Of a stretch of DNA of 64,000 nt, positions 1 to 10,831 are shown in pieces. Position 1 is the first letter of the stretch. Each line of letters opens with the position of its first letter. The translations under genes were made by a program, and so were the position numbers. Under the pieces are notes generated by a model. It saw only the letters and a list, made by a program, of their open reading frames with translations, did not search any database and was not told where the DNA came from. Source of the stretch: Aeromonas piscicola (GTDB taxonomy: Bacteria; Pseudomonadota; Gammaproteobacteria; Enterobacterales; Aeromonadaceae); assembly GCF_000820005.1 (NCBI RefSeq), contig NZ_CDBL01000080.1:1-64000 (forward strand), written 5' to 3'.

Positions 1-289
1 GTCGATGTGGCGCATTATAGGGATCTGGATCACGCTTGCAAGGGGTGTTTCGAATTAAATTCGAATTGTTAGCTCAACCGCTCACCAATCCACCAAAAAG
101 ACTGTTTATCCCGCAATAAGACGCTCATTTGACGATATCGACCTGTCTTCAGTGATGCCTTGCCGGTTGCAGATCAAGGTTGTGGTGATTTGGTGTCACC
201 ACATCTATATGCATGGTGATCGAGGTCACGCCTTCGGGTAACATAGCGCCCCTTTGCGATTCACACACTCTTGGGCTTTGGAGAGTTTA
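1..289 (+). promoter_or_regulatory. rapA upstream region with dyads
   Basis: No gene is seen here. An AT-rich palindrome-like stretch lies near 50-66 (two TTCGAA motifs separated by TTAAA). An 8-bp inverted repeat TGTGGTGA/TCACCACA with a 7-nt spacer lies at 181-203. A second dyad at 215-230 has GGTGA and TCACG half-sites six bases apart, resembling a weak CRP site. The rapA Shine-Dalgarno GGAGAG is at 280-285. No confident -35/-10 pair was found. Roles are inferred only. Confidence 0.4.
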
Positions 290-3157
290 ATGCCTTTTGC
301 ACTTGGCCAGCGTTGGATTAGTGATACAGAGACGGATCTGGGGTTGGGGACTGTCGTTGCTGTTGAAGGACGCATGGTGACCCTGTTGTTTCCGGCTACC
401 GGTGAAAACCGCATGTATGCCAAAGAAGAAGCGCCGGTCACCCGGGTCAGCTTCAATGTGGGCGATCAGATAGCCAGTCATGAAGACTGGACCATGACGG
501 TCGAAGAAGTGCAGGAGAAAAACGGTCTGCTTATATATGTAGGTGTACGCACCGACAATGATGAGCCCGTTGCCCTCAAGGAAGTGTTTCTCAACAACTT
601 CATCAAGTTCAACAAGCCGCAGGATCGCCTGTTCGCCGGTCAGATTGACCGTATGTCGCGTTTTACCCTGCGCTATGAAGCCCTGATCAACCAGCACCAG
701 CGGCGGCGCAACCCGACCCGCGGTCTGGCCGGCGGCCGGGTCAGTCTGATCCCGCACCAGCTTTATATCGCCCATGAAGTGGGTCATCGCTACGCCCCGC
801 GCGTACTGCTGGCGGATGAGGTGGGCCTGGGCAAGACCATCGAAGCGGGCATGATCATCCATCAGCAGCTGCTCTCCGGCCGTGCCCATCGGGTGCTGAT
901 CCTGCTGCCCGAAACGCTCCAGCACCAGTGGTTGGTCGAGATGCTGCGCCGTTTCAACCTGCACTTCTCCCTGTTTGACGAGGAGCGCTGCATCGAGGCG
1001 TTCGCCGATGCGGAAAACCCCTTTGAGACCGAACAGCTGGTGATCTGCAGCCTCGACTTCCTGCGCAAGAAGCGTCGTCGCTTCGAACAGGTGCTGGAAG
1101 CCGAGTGGGATCTGCTGGTTGTCGACGAAGCGCACCACCTGGAGTGGAGCGAGGAGGCACCAAGCCGCGCCTACGAGATGGTCGAAGCGTTGGCCGAACA
1201 GGTGCCGGGCGTACTGCTGTTGACCGCGACCCCGGATCAGCTGGGCCACCAGAGCCACTTCGCCCGTCTGCGCCTGCTCGATCCCGAGCGTTTCTACGAC
1301 TACGACGCCTTCCTCGCCGAGGAGCAAGCCTATGGCCAGGTCGCCAGCGCAGCGCAAGAGCTGCTGGATGGCGAGAGCCTGAGTGACGAAGCGAAACAGA
1401 TCCTCGCCAGCCAGCTGGAAGGGCTGGATCTGAGCGATGCCGCCGCCCGCCAGCAGGCAGTCGCCACGCTGCTGGATCAGCACGGCACCGGCCGGGTGCT
1501 GTTTCGCAACAGCCGCGCCAATATTCAGGGCTTCCCGGAGCGTCACCTCAACGTCTACCCCATGCCGCTGCCGGAGCAGTACAAGACCGCCATCAAGGTG
1601 ATGGGCATGATGGGTGGCAACGGCGGCGAGCTGCAGACTCGCGCCCTGCGCTACCTATATCCGGAGAAGATCTTCCAGCAATTTGAAGGTGAGAACGCAA
1701 CCTGGACCCAGTTCGACCCCCGCGTTGACTGGCTGCTGGAGCTGCTGCTCTCTGCCCGCCAACAGAAGGTACTGGTGATCTGCTCGGAAGCGGCTACCGC
1801 CATCGCACTGGAAGAGGCGCTGCGCACCCGTGAAGGGATCCGCGGCACAGTATTCCACGAAGGAATGTCCATTCTGGAGCGGGACAAGGCCTCCGCCTAT
1901 TTCGCCCAGCAAGAGAGCGGTGCTCAGGTGTTGCTCTGTTCCGAGATAGGTTCAGAGGGTCGCAACTTCCAGTTTGCCAGTCATCTGGTGCTGTTCGATC
2001 TGCCCCTCAATCCGGATCTGCTGGAACAGCGCATCGGCCGTCTGGATCGCATCGGTCAGCAAAATACCGTCGAGATCCATGTACCTTATCTGGAAGGGAC
2101 AGCCCAGCGTGCCTTGCAGCTCTGGTACCACAACGGGCTGGATGCATTCGAGCAGACCTGTCCGACCGCCCGCCCGGTATTTGAAGCCGTGCGTGACGAG
2201 CTGTTCGAACTGCTTGCCGCCAATACGGGTGATCAAGCGGCTCTGGATGCCCTGCTGGCCAGGACACGGGAGATCCACGAGCCGCTCAAATCCCGCATGG
2301 AGCAGGGGCGCGATCGCCTGCTGGAGATCCACTCCAGCGGTGGCGTGGCTGCGCAGCAGCTGGTCGACAAGCTGACCGCCGAAGATGACGACACCGGCAT
2401 GATCTCCTTCGCGCTCAAGATGTTCGACGAGATCGGCGTCAATCAGGATGACCGTGGCGAGAATGCACTGGTGCTGACGCCGGGAGATCACATGCTGGTC
2501 TCCAGCTTCCCAGGTCTGCCCCAGGATGGCATGACCATCACCTTCGATCGTCCGACCGCCCTGTCGCGGGATGACATGGCGCTGCTCTCCTGGGATCACC
2601 CCATGATGCGCGGTGGCATCGACCTCATCCTGGGTTCCGAGATCGGCGCCACCTCGGTGGCCCTGCTCAAGAACAAGGCGCTGCCGGTCGGCTCCATCTT
2701 GCTTGAGCTCATCTTCGTGGCCGAGTCTGCGGCTCATCCCCAGCTCTACCGCTTCATGCCGCCGACCCCGATCCGCCTGTTGATGGACAAAAATGGCCAA
2801 AACTTGGGTGAGAAGGTGGCGTTCGATGCCTTCAACCGCCAGCTGACCCCGGTCAACCGCCACCTAGGCAGCAAGCTGGTGACAGCTTCCCAGCCGGTGA
2901 TCCACGGCCTGATTGGCAAAGGCCAGCCGATTGCCGAAGAGCTGAAAGCCAGGATTGTCGACAAGGCGCGCGCCCAGATGGCGCAGACCCTGCAGCAGGA
3001 CCTGGATCGTCTCGAAGCACTCAAGGCGGTCAATCCGAACGTGCGCGACAGCGAACTGGATTATCTGCGCAATCTGCAGGCAGAATTGCACCACCTGATC
3101 GATCAGACCCAACTCAAGCTGGATGCCATCCGCTTTATCGTTGTCACCCATAACTGA
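290..3157 (+). CDS. rapA: RNA polymerase-associated protein RapA (Swi2/Snf2 ATPase)
   Basis: RapA is an SWI2/SNF2 ATPase that binds RNA polymerase and helps recycle it after transcription. The 955-residue product matches the usual length (E. coli 968). It has a Walker A motif ADEVGLGKT at residues 175-183, a DEAH box at 279-282 (VVDEAHHL), and a C-terminal helicase lobe with the SEGRNFQFA and [11 protein letters not shown] motifs. I chose the ATG at 290 (MPFALGQRW) over an in-frame start at 254 because GGAGAG lies just upstream and the N-terminus then matches the family. The protein ends IVVTHN, like E. coli RapA. A partial copy of this 3' end follows the stop codon. The gene stands alone, upstream of rluA. 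Confidence 0.97.
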   Translation: MPFALGQRWISDTETDLGLGTVVAVEGRMVTLLFPATGENRMYAKEEAPVTRVSFNVGDQIASHEDWTMTVEEVQEKNGLLIYVGVRTDNDEPVALKEVFLNNFIKFNKPQDRLFAGQIDRMSRFTLRYEALINQHQRRRNPTRGLAGGRVSLIPHQLYIAHEVGHRYAPRVLLADEVGLGKTIEAGMIIHQQLLSGRAHRVLILLPETLQHQWLVEMLRRFNLHFSLFDEERCIEAFADAENPFETEQLVICSLDFLRKKRRRFEQVLEAEWDLLVVDEAHHLEWSEEAPSRAYEMVEALAEQVPGVLLLTATPDQLGHQSHFARLRLLDPERFYDYDAFLAEEQAYGQVASAAQELLDGESLSDEAKQILASQLEGLDLSDAAARQQAVATLLDQHGTGRVLFRNSRANIQGFPERHLNVYPMPLPEQYKTAIKVMGMMGGNGGELQTRALRYLYPEKIFQQFEGENATWTQFDPRVDWLLELLLSARQQKVLVICSEAATAIALEEALRTREGIRGTVFHEGMSILERDKASAYFAQQESGAQVLLCSEIGSEGRNFQFASHLVLFDLPLNPDLLEQRIGRLDRIGQQNTVEIHVPYLEGTAQRALQLWYHNGLDAFEQTCPTARPVFEAVRDELFELLAANTGDQAALDALLARTREIHEPLKSRMEQGRDRLLEIHSSGGVAAQQLVDKLTAEDDDTGMISFALKMFDEIGVNQDDRGENALVLTPGDHMLVSSFPGLPQDGMTITFDRPTALSRDDMALLSWDHPMMRGGIDLILGSEIGATSVALLKNKALPVGSILLELIFVAESAAHPQLYRFMPPTPIRLLMDKNGQNLGEKVAFDAFNRQLTPVNRHLGSKLVTASQPVIHGLIGKGQPIAEELKARIVDKARAQMAQTLQQDLDRLEALKAVNPNVRDSELDYLRNLQAELHHLIDQTQLKLDAIRFIVVTHN

Positions 3158-3185
3158 CTCGATACTGAAGAGACATGACCGGCTC

Positions 3186-3228
3186 ATGCTGGATGCCATG
3201 CACTTTATGATTGTGGTTACCCATAACC
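3186..3228 (+). repeat. Partial tandem copy of the rapA 3' end
   Basis: Bases 3189-3227 read LDAMHFMIVVTHN in one frame. The true rapA tail at 3119-3157 reads [12 protein letters not shown] then stop. The copy lies 70 nt downstream, has an extra codon in the middle and carries no stop after the Asn codon. It looks like a decayed duplication of the last ~13 codons. It is followed by a short hairpin TGGGGGC/GCCCCCA at 3231-3246 with no T-tract. Confidence 0.75.
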
Positions 3229-3266
3229 GATGGGGGCTTGCCCCCACCTTCTGATGCGAGACCTTT

Positions 3267-3923
3267 ATGTTTGAATACTCACCGCCTCTGGAACCCTGGC
3301 TCGATATCCTGTTCAAGGACAAGGACATCATGGTGGTCAACAAGCCCACTGGCCTGCTGAGCGTCCCCGGGCGCGGCCCCGAGAATGAAGACAGCGTCCT
3401 GCATCGGGTGAAGCAGCAGCACCCCAAGGCGGCGGCAGCCCATCGCCTCGACATGTCCACCACGGGCGTGATTGTCATCCCTCTCACTCCCAATGCCCAT
3501 CGGGAATTGAGCCGGCAATTTCGCGAGCGGGAGACCGAGAAGCACTACCTTGCTTGGGTGTGGGGCGAGCCGGAAGCGGACTCGGGTCAGGTCGACCTGC
3601 CGCTCTGCGTCGACTGGCCCAACCGTCCGAAACAGAAGGTTGACTTTGAGGAGGGGCGTCACGCCCTGACCCTGTGGGAAAAACTGAAGGTGGAAAACGG
3701 CAACAGCCTGATCAAGCTGACCCCCATCACGGGTCGCTCCCACCAGCTGCGCGTCCATATGCTGGAGCTGGGGCATCCCATATTGGGTGACAACCTCTAT
3801 GCCCATCCGGACGCACTGGCGGCGGCCCCACATCTCTACCTGCACGCGGCCATGCTGACCATCAGCCACCCGCGCAGTGGGGAGCGGATGACCTTTGAAG
3901 CTCCCGCACCTTTTCCGCTATAG
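3267..3923 (+). CDS. rluA: Dual-specificity tRNA/23S rRNA pseudouridine synthase RluA
   Basis: RluA isomerises uridine to pseudouridine at 23S rRNA U746 and at position 32 of some tRNAs. The 218-residue protein matches the E. coli length (219). The catalytic motif HRLDMSTTG contains the nucleophile Asp62, and the family motifs NKPTGLLSVPG (25-35) and GRSHQLRVHM are present. It sits downstream of rapA, as in E. coli. A strong terminator follows. Confidence 0.96.
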   Translation: MFEYSPPLEPWLDILFKDKDIMVVNKPTGLLSVPGRGPENEDSVLHRVKQQHPKAAAAHRLDMSTTGVIVIPLTPNAHRELSRQFRERETEKHYLAWVWGEPEADSGQVDLPLCVDWPNRPKQKVDFEEGRHALTLWEKLKVENGNSLIKLTPITGRSHQLRVHMLELGHPILGDNLYAHPDALAAAPHLYLHAAMLTISHPRSGERMTFEAPAPFPL

Positions 3924-3941
3924 GCCAGATCGTGGACATAA

Positions 3942-3973
3942 AAAAAGCCCCCATCAACTGATGGGGGCTTTTT
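3942..3973. terminator. Bidirectional terminator between rluA and the yjfB-like gene
   Basis: A 13-bp stem (AAAAAGCCCCCAT / ATGGGGGCTTTTT) with a 6-nt loop and T/A runs on both sides. It can end rluA transcription from the left and the minus-strand operon from the right. Confidence 0.9.
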
Positions 3974-3981
3974 CATTAGGA

Positions 3982-4170
3982 TCAGACGCGAATATCGATT
4001 TTACTTCCCAGTGTGGAGCTGGCCGATGTCGCTGCGGTCGGGGCTGATTGAGCAGCCGTCTGGAGCAGTTTCAATGCGGCTTCACCATCCTGGGTTTGCT
4101 GTTTCTTGGCCAGACTGGCTGTCAGCAAAGCAGAACCAAATGACGTTGATGCAGAACTAGATATATCCAT
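3982..4170 (-). CDS. YjfB-family putative motility protein
   Basis: A 62-residue protein beginning MDISSSAS and ending LGSKIDIRV. Its short size, the MDISS start, a Q/A-rich middle helix and a G..ID.R tail fit the YjfB_motility family found in flagellated bacteria, whose function is poorly known. The Shine-Dalgarno AGGAGGT, 5 nt before the ATG, is near-consensus, suggesting strong translation. It lies 58 nt after the GGDEF/EAL gene on the same strand and may share its transcript, which links it to c-di-GMP signalling by inference only. Confidence 0.75.
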   Translation of the reverse strand: MDISSSASTSFGSALLTASLAKKQQTQDGEAALKLLQTAAQSAPTAATSASSTLGSKIDIRV

Positions 4171-4228
4171 GGTGTACCTCCTGCCCTAAGACTATCGGCC
4201 ATCTTGTGCCAGACATGAATCATTTTGG

Positions 4229-6184
4229 CTAAATTAAATACGTCTTGTTGGGTTGACGTCGCGCCAGCCACTGCTCTTCCATCTCCAGCAGAGTCTGATA
4301 GACCTTCTCTGCCTGCTCGGGACGACTGAACAGATAGCCTTGTCCGTAAAGATGAATGTCGGTGAGGGTGCGCAGCACATCGAGCTGGGCCTGGGTTTCA
4401 ATCCCCTCACACACTAGGCTCTTGCCCAGCATGGAGCCCATGCGGCAAATGTTGGCGACCAGTTCTGAGGCCTCTATCGAGGTATCTATCCCCTGAATGA
4501 AGGAGCGATCTATCTTCACCTTGCTGACCGGCAGTTTCTGCAGATAACTGAGAGAGGAGTAGCCGGTCCCGAAGTCATCCAGTGCCAGCTGTACCCCCTG
4601 CTGATTGAGATCCTGCATCAGCTGCAAGGAGTTTTTCACCTCGCGCATGGTGGTGTCTTCCGTCACTTCCAGTACCAGGCTGGCAGCCGGGATGTGGTGC
4701 TCCATCAAGGCCTTGGCCACCAGCTTCAACAAGTTGCGCTGGTACATGCCAGGCGAGATATTCACGCACATCTGCAAATCGACCAGCCCGAGCTGCTGCC
4801 ACTGGTAGAGCTGCTCACAGGCGGTATTCAGCACCCAGCTGCCCAGTTTCTCGGCCAGCTGAAACTCTTCCGCCACCTGAATCACCTCATTGGGCGGAAT
4901 GAAGCCCAATTCAGGGTGGCGCCAGCGCAGCAAGGCTTCAACCGCCTCGCAGCGGCCACTTTCGAGATTGACGATGGGTTGGTAATAGAGCTCGAGCGCA
5001 TTGTGTTCCAGCGCCATTATCATGTCGCTTGCCAGATGCTTGCGGCGCGCAGTCTCATTGAGCAGCGAATTGTCATAGATGACATAAGGGACATGGGTCT
5101 TGCGACTGTGGAACAGCGCCTGCTCGGCCCGGCTGAGCAACTCCTGCGTCAGCTTGCTGTCCATCGGGAAGAAAGCGATACCAATCCCCACTTCCAGCCG
5201 GAACGGATAATTGTCGATGATGATGTCCTGCTTGAGCGCATGGAGCAGGCGGGCCACCAACTCCCTTACCTGCCGCAGGTCACTGCTCTCGCGCTGGATC
5301 ATGGCAAACTGATCGCCCCCCAGGCGCGCGACCCACTCGCCATTTTCACACAGACTGCGGATCCGCTTTGCCAGCTCCTGCAGCAGGAAGTCACCGGTGT
5401 TGTAGCCGAACTTGCTGTTGATATCGCGAAAATCATTGATATCGACCAGCACCAGGCCAAATGGCGTCTCCTTGGTCGCGTAGGACTCCATCTTCTCCAG
5501 CAATGCCAGCCGGTTGGCCAGCCCGGTCAGGGGATCGACCCGTGCCGCACGGAAGTGCCGGCGAGCCTCGCGGATCAGCAGGCCACTGAGCAGCATCACC
5601 GACAGCACCAGGCCGGATACCATGAACAGCAGGGCATTGCGCAGCTGGCCGAAACGCTTGTCATTGCCCGAATAGACGTTGATGTTCTTCTGCATGACAG
5701 ATGCAAGGGAGTAAGAGAGGGGTTCCTGCAGGGGGGCCAGTCGCATCATGATCTGCTGATAGTCCGGCGTGCCCGACTTCAGGCGGGTGATGTTGGACTC
5801 CATCTCGCGGATATTGCTTTCGATCAGCTGCACCAGCCGCAACGTCTTCTGCTTGTCCTTCATGCTCTGGCGCAACTGGCCACTGAGCAGAATGGGCGTG
5901 CGGCTCCAGAGGATGTCGTAACGCAGCATCAGAGTATCGTGATCGATACCGCCATAATGGTAGATCTCGACGGAGTTGAGGAAGCGCCCCAACTCCAGCT
6001 GCAGCTGCATCAGGGCCCAGGAGACATCATAGGTATATTTCTCCATCACCCTGGTCGCATTCTGTATCTGCGCGAGGCAATACAGGGTACTTCCCGTGAA
6101 CAACAGGATGGATAGATAAAGCACCACAAGTAAAGGCCACGCCTTGGTCTTTGCTTTCACCCGCACTCCCGCAAACCATTGCAT
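4229..6184 (-). CDS. Membrane GGDEF/EAL c-di-GMP signalling protein (GGDQF variant)
   Basis: A 651-residue inner-membrane protein with TM1 (~16-38), a periplasmic segment of ~145 residues, TM2 (~182-205), a GGDEF domain and a C-terminal EAL domain. The cyclase signature reads GGDQF (289-293), replacing the catalytic Glu, so cyclase activity is doubtful. The EAL domain keeps EALLRW (416-421) and DDFGTGYSSL (from 536), so phosphodiesterase activity is plausible. I chose the ATG at 6184, which overlaps the TGA of the upstream gene (TGATG), over a TTG one codon earlier. That overlap implies translational coupling with the periplasmic partner, a likely sensor input. Confidence 0.93.
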   Translation of the reverse strand: MQWFAGVRVKAKTKAWPLLVVLYLSILLFTGSTLYCLAQIQNATRVMEKYTYDVSWALMQLQLELGRFLNSVEIYHYGGIDHDTLMLRYDILWSRTPILLSGQLRQSMKDKQKTLRLVQLIESNIREMESNITRLKSGTPDYQQIMMRLAPLQEPLSYSLASVMQKNINVYSGNDKRFGQLRNALLFMVSGLVLSVMLLSGLLIREARRHFRAARVDPLTGLANRLALLEKMESYATKETPFGLVLVDINDFRDINSKFGYNTGDFLLQELAKRIRSLCENGEWVARLGGDQFAMIQRESSDLRQVRELVARLLHALKQDIIIDNYPFRLEVGIGIAFFPMDSKLTQELLSRAEQALFHSRKTHVPYVIYDNSLLNETARRKHLASDMIMALEHNALELYYQPIVNLESGRCEAVEALLRWRHPELGFIPPNEVIQVAEEFQLAEKLGSWVLNTACEQLYQWQQLGLVDLQMCVNISPGMYQRNLLKLVAKALMEHHIPAASLVLEVTEDTTMREVKNSLQLMQDLNQQGVQLALDDFGTGYSSLSYLQKLPVSKVKIDRSFIQGIDTSIEASELVANICRMGSMLGKSLVCEGIETQAQLDVLRTLTDIHLYGQGYLFSRPEQAEKVYQTLLEMEEQWLARRQPNKTYLI

Positions 6185-6681
6185 CAATGCTGGATATCAA
6201 CCGAACTCAGTTGCCAGATCATCATGTCGGTAAACTCTGATCGTTTCAGCTCAGGATACTGATCCAGCGGTAGGATAAACCAAAGCGGCCCCTTATTCCG
6301 TACCCGCATGGTGACCCCGTCATCCTGCCAGGCCAGAATGGGATCATATTGTTTGACCTTATCCCAGTTGATCCGGATCTGGAAACTGTTCAGGGCGGTC
6401 AGGGTTATGGCCTTGCCATTCGCCCCGACGGCAGCCAGCACGTCCGCCAGCTTGGGCCCCACATACTTGTGCGGTTTGTCGACCCAGGGGTTGCCCGTCA
6501 CTATCTCGTGCTGTGGCAGCGCCTTGAGCATGGCGAGATCGAAGGCAACGGCCCCCTCAGTCGCCTCGGCGGGCATCACATTGCCTGTCACCTTCAAGAT
6601 AACGGGTCCCTGCGGCGCCTCCAGTGCCATAGCTGGCATTGCCAGAGAAAACAGTAATGTAATCAAACCCAGTACACGCAT
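6184..6681 (-). CDS. Periplasmic molybdopterin-oxidoreductase-like domain protein without cysteine
   Basis: A 165-residue protein with a signal peptide (MRVLGLITLLFSLAMPAMA, cleavage near residue 20). The body resembles the small stand-alone oxidoreductase molybdopterin-binding fold (PHKYVGPKLADVLAAVG, GPLWFILPLDQYPE). The mature part has no cysteine, so the Mo-ligating Cys of sulfite-oxidase relatives is missing and catalysis is unlikely. The start at 6681 is preceded by GAGGTGA; a longer reading frame to 6747 has no such support. It is translationally coupled to the GGDEF/EAL gene, suggesting a ligand-sensing or partner role. The assignment is by fold pattern only. Confidence 0.75.
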   Translation of the reverse strand: MRVLGLITLLFSLAMPAMALEAPQGPVILKVTGNVMPAEATEGAVAFDLAMLKALPQHEIVTGNPWVDKPHKYVGPKLADVLAAVGANGKAITLTALNSFQIRINWDKVKQYDPILAWQDDGVTMRVRNKGPLWFILPLDQYPELKRSEFTDMMIWQLSSVDIQH

Positions 6682-6730
6682 ATTCACCTCACATAAAGTT
6701 GCCAACGATAGACTCAGTTTAGTCGCCATA

Positions 6731-6760
6731 AAAAAAACGGCTCGCAAAAGCGAGCCGTTT
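6731..6760 (-). terminator. groEL terminator
   Basis: An 11-bp stem AAACGGCTCGC/GCGAGCCGTTT with a 4-nt loop, followed on the minus strand by a run of T. It sits just past the groEL stop codon. Confidence 0.9.
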
Positions 6761-6776
6761 GGTAACCAGGACTGAA

Positions 6777-8423
<1,647 letters not shown>

Positions 8424-8450
8424 TTAAATCAATTCGGGGAAAAGGGTGAA

Positions 8451-8744
8451 TTACGCTTCGACAATCGCCAGGATGTCGGTCTCGGACAGGATCAGTACAT
8501 CCTGACCATCCAGCTTCTCGGTCTTAACACCGTAGCCTTCGTTGAAGATCACCTTGTCACCCACCTTGACGGCGAGGGCTTTGACGTCGCCATTGTCCAG
8601 AATTCGGCCAGTCCCCACGGCAAGTACTTCACCACGGGTGGACTTCTGGGCCGCAGTACCAGTCAAGACAATGCCGCCAGCGGATTTGGCTTCAGCTTCG
8701 ATGCGCTTGATGATGACGCGGTCGTGCAGTGGACGAATTTTCAT
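8451..8744 (-). CDS. groES: Co-chaperonin GroES (10 kDa)
   Basis: A 97-residue heptameric lid for GroEL. It starts [14 protein letters not shown] and contains the mobile loop ([20 protein letters not shown]) and the C-terminal [12 protein letters not shown]. The start at 8744 is chosen over a start five codons upstream by family alignment. It is the first gene of the groESL operon, behind a sigma-32 promoter. Confidence 0.99.
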   Translation of the reverse strand: MKIRPLHDRVIIKRIEAEAKSAGGIVLTGTAAQKSTRGEVLAVGTGRILDNGDVKALAVKVGDKVIFNEGYGVKTEKLDGQDVLILSETDILAIVEA

Positions 8745-8819
8745 CGATAACTCTCCCAAAATGAGTCTCTGTGTTGCTTTGAGGAATGGCCATTCCTGGC
8801 CAAATTAGATATGCCTCTG

Positions 8820-8848
8820 ATGTGGGGCGTTTTTGTTAACCCTTCAAG
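8820..8848 (-). promoter_or_regulatory. Sigma-32 (RpoH) heat-shock promoter of groESL
   Basis: On the minus strand the -35 element is CTTGAA (8843-8848) and the -10 is CCCCACAT (8820-8827), separated by 15 nt. This is close to the sigma-32 consensus CTTGAA / CCCCATNT. It lies ~75 nt upstream of the groES ATG. No CIRCE inverted repeat is present. Confidence 0.9.
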
Positions 8849-8977
8849 GGCAAATACAAAAAAAATATTTTCACGTACTATGAATATCTTCGATGGATCG
8901 CCCGTGTCCCGGTCAGGAAACCGGATTTGCGCTGCCCGCAGCCAGAACGCACTTCGCCAGATGCAAGAGACGAGCCC

Positions 8978-10330
8978 GTGACCCGACCCAATCCCATGCT
9001 GACCGCCCCCATGACCTCAGTGTTGTTGCGCATGACGGGCCCCATGATACTCGGCATAGTCGCCATACTGGCGTTCAACCTGGTCGACACCTTCTTCATC
9101 GGCATGCTGGGCACCCAGGCACTGGCTGCCATCAGCTTCACGTTTCCGGTGACTTTCGTGGTCACCTCGCTGGCGATGGGGCTGGGGGCCGGGCTCTCGG
9201 CCGTGATTGGTCACGCACTCGGCCAGGGCAGGCATGACGAAGCCGCCCACATCACCACCGACAGCCTGTTTCTGGCCGTGGTGCTGGTCACTCTGCTCTC
9301 TGTGCTGGGCGCCCTCACCATACAACCCCTGTTTCGGCTGCTCGGTGCCAGCGACCCGCTGATCGGGCTCATCTACGACTACATGCTGATCTGGTATCTC
9401 ACCGTGCCTATGTTGGTGCTGCCCATGGTAGGCAATGCCGCCATCCGCGCCACCGGGGATACCAAGACCCCTAGCCTGGTGATGGGGGTGGCCGGACTGG
9501 TCAACGGTGTGCTGGATCCCCTGCTCATCTTCGGCATAGGCCCTTTTCCCGAATGGGGGATCCGCGGGGCGGCCATTGCCACTTCGATCTCCTGGTTGAT
9601 GGCCATGCTGGTCAGCCTCCATATATTGCGCCATCGGGAAGGCTTGCTGCTGTGGCGTCTTTCACCCCGGCCAAGACTGCTGGCTCACTGGCGCGCCTTG
9701 CTGCACGTGGCAGTACCGGCCTCGTTTACCAACATACTCAACCCGCTGGCCAATGCCGTACTGATGACCATCTTCGCCGGGTTGGGCACTGAGGTGGTGG
9801 CCGCCTATGGCGCCGCATCGAGAGTAGAAGCCTTGCTGCTTATCGTGATGATGGCGCTCTCTTCTGTCCTGGCACCCTTCATTTCTCAAAACTGCGGAGC
9901 GGGCAACCCGGCTCGCGCCAAGGCGGCGCTGCAGTTCTGCATGCGCTTCGCCCTGCTGTTCCAGCTCGGCGTCTACGGTCTGACCTGGCTGCTGGCACCG
10001 CTCATCGCCAACCTGTTCAGCGATCACCCGCAGGTGGTGCGTCTCATCATCCTTTATCTGCATCTGGTGCCCATAGGTTACGGCTTCCAGGGCATGGTGA
10101 TGCTGCTGGCCTCGGCGCTCAACGGTGTCAGGGCCTCGAGCGTCTCGTTTCTGTTCAACGGATTGCGACTGTTTGTCTTCTTGCTGCCAGGGGCCTGGCT
10201 GGGGGCTGAACTGGGCGGGGAACAGGGGGTCTATCTGGGGATACTGCTGGCCAATCTGGCGGCGGGCACACTGGCCTGGTGGTATGCCCGCCACCGCTTC
10301 GAGCGGCTGTGCCATCAGGGCAAGCCCTGA
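8978..10330 (+). CDS. MATE family Na+/drug antiporter
   Basis: A ~450-residue inner-membrane protein with about 12 hydrophobic helices and the internal two-fold repeat of MATE pumps (NLVDTFFIGMLGTQALAA near the N-terminus; NPLANAVLMTIFAGLGTEVVAAYG in the second half). It probably exports cationic drugs or dyes using a Na+ or H+ gradient. The start is uncertain: GTG 8978 is chosen, but TTG 8927 (preceded by AGGAAA) and ATG 8996 are possible. It diverges from groESL. Confidence 0.9.
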   Translation: MTRPNPMLTAPMTSVLLRMTGPMILGIVAILAFNLVDTFFIGMLGTQALAAISFTFPVTFVVTSLAMGLGAGLSAVIGHALGQGRHDEAAHITTDSLFLAVVLVTLLSVLGALTIQPLFRLLGASDPLIGLIYDYMLIWYLTVPMLVLPMVGNAAIRATGDTKTPSLVMGVAGLVNGVLDPLLIFGIGPFPEWGIRGAAIATSISWLMAMLVSLHILRHREGLLLWRLSPRPRLLAHWRALLHVAVPASFTNILNPLANAVLMTIFAGLGTEVVAAYGAASRVEALLLIVMMALSSVLAPFISQNCGAGNPARAKAALQFCMRFALLFQLGVYGLTWLLAPLIANLFSDHPQVVRLIILYLHLVPIGYGFQGMVMLLASALNGVRASSVSFLFNGLRLFVFLLPGAWLGAELGGEQGVYLGILLANLAAGTLAWWYARHRFERLCHQGKP

Positions 10331-10354
10331 CAGGCACAGTCTCAATACTGCGGT

Positions 10355-10831
10355 TTATTCTTTACGTTCAAATTCGCCTTCTATGGTGGTCCCGCCACGA
10401 TTGACCCCACCCGGTTGTTCCTCACCGGGACGCGCCTCGAACGGAGGCTGCTGCGCCTGAAAACCGCCCATTTGCATCCTGAACTGGCCGCTGCCCACCA
10501 GCTTGTCGGCCAGCCTGTTGCGCAGCCAGGGCTGCAACAGCAGGATACCGAAGATATCGGTCACAAACCCCGGGATGATCAGCAGCAATCCGGCCAGCGC
10601 CAGCATCATGCCCCCAATCACCTCGCGGCCCGGCATCTCACCCTGCTGCATCTTTTGCTGCGCATTGAGCAGGGTCTTGATGCCTTCACTGCGCACCAGC
10701 GATGACCCGATCACGGCGGTCAGCACCAGCAAGCCGACGGTTGGCAAGGCGCCAATCACTGAGCCCACCTCGATCATCACGGTTAGCTCGAGCAGCACCA
10801 GACCGACCAACAACAGAAATAACTTGCCCAT
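10355..10831 (-). CDS. fxsA: FxsA family membrane protein
   Basis: A 158-residue inner-membrane protein with several hydrophobic segments (LFLLLVGLVLLELTVMIEVG; VIGGMMLALAGLLLIIPGFV), the glycine-rich FxsA signature and a polar C-terminal tail. In E. coli, FxsA overproduction relieves F-plasmid exclusion of phage T7; its normal role is unknown. It lies near aspA, dcuA and groESL, the same neighbourhood as in E. coli, which supports the call. Confidence 0.92.
   Translation of the reverse strand: MGKLFLLLVGLVLLELTVMIEVGSVIGALPTVGLLVLTAVIGSSLVRSEGIKTLLNAQQKMQQGEMPGREVIGGMMLALAGLLLIIPGFVTDIFGILLLQPWLRNRLADKLVGSGQFRMQMGGFQAQQPPFEARPGEEQPGGVNRGGTTIEGEFERKE

Noticed and set aside
3231..3246. Terminator between rapA and rluA
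   Set aside because: A 7-bp hairpin is present but there is no T-tract and rluA lies just downstream, so termination is not supported.
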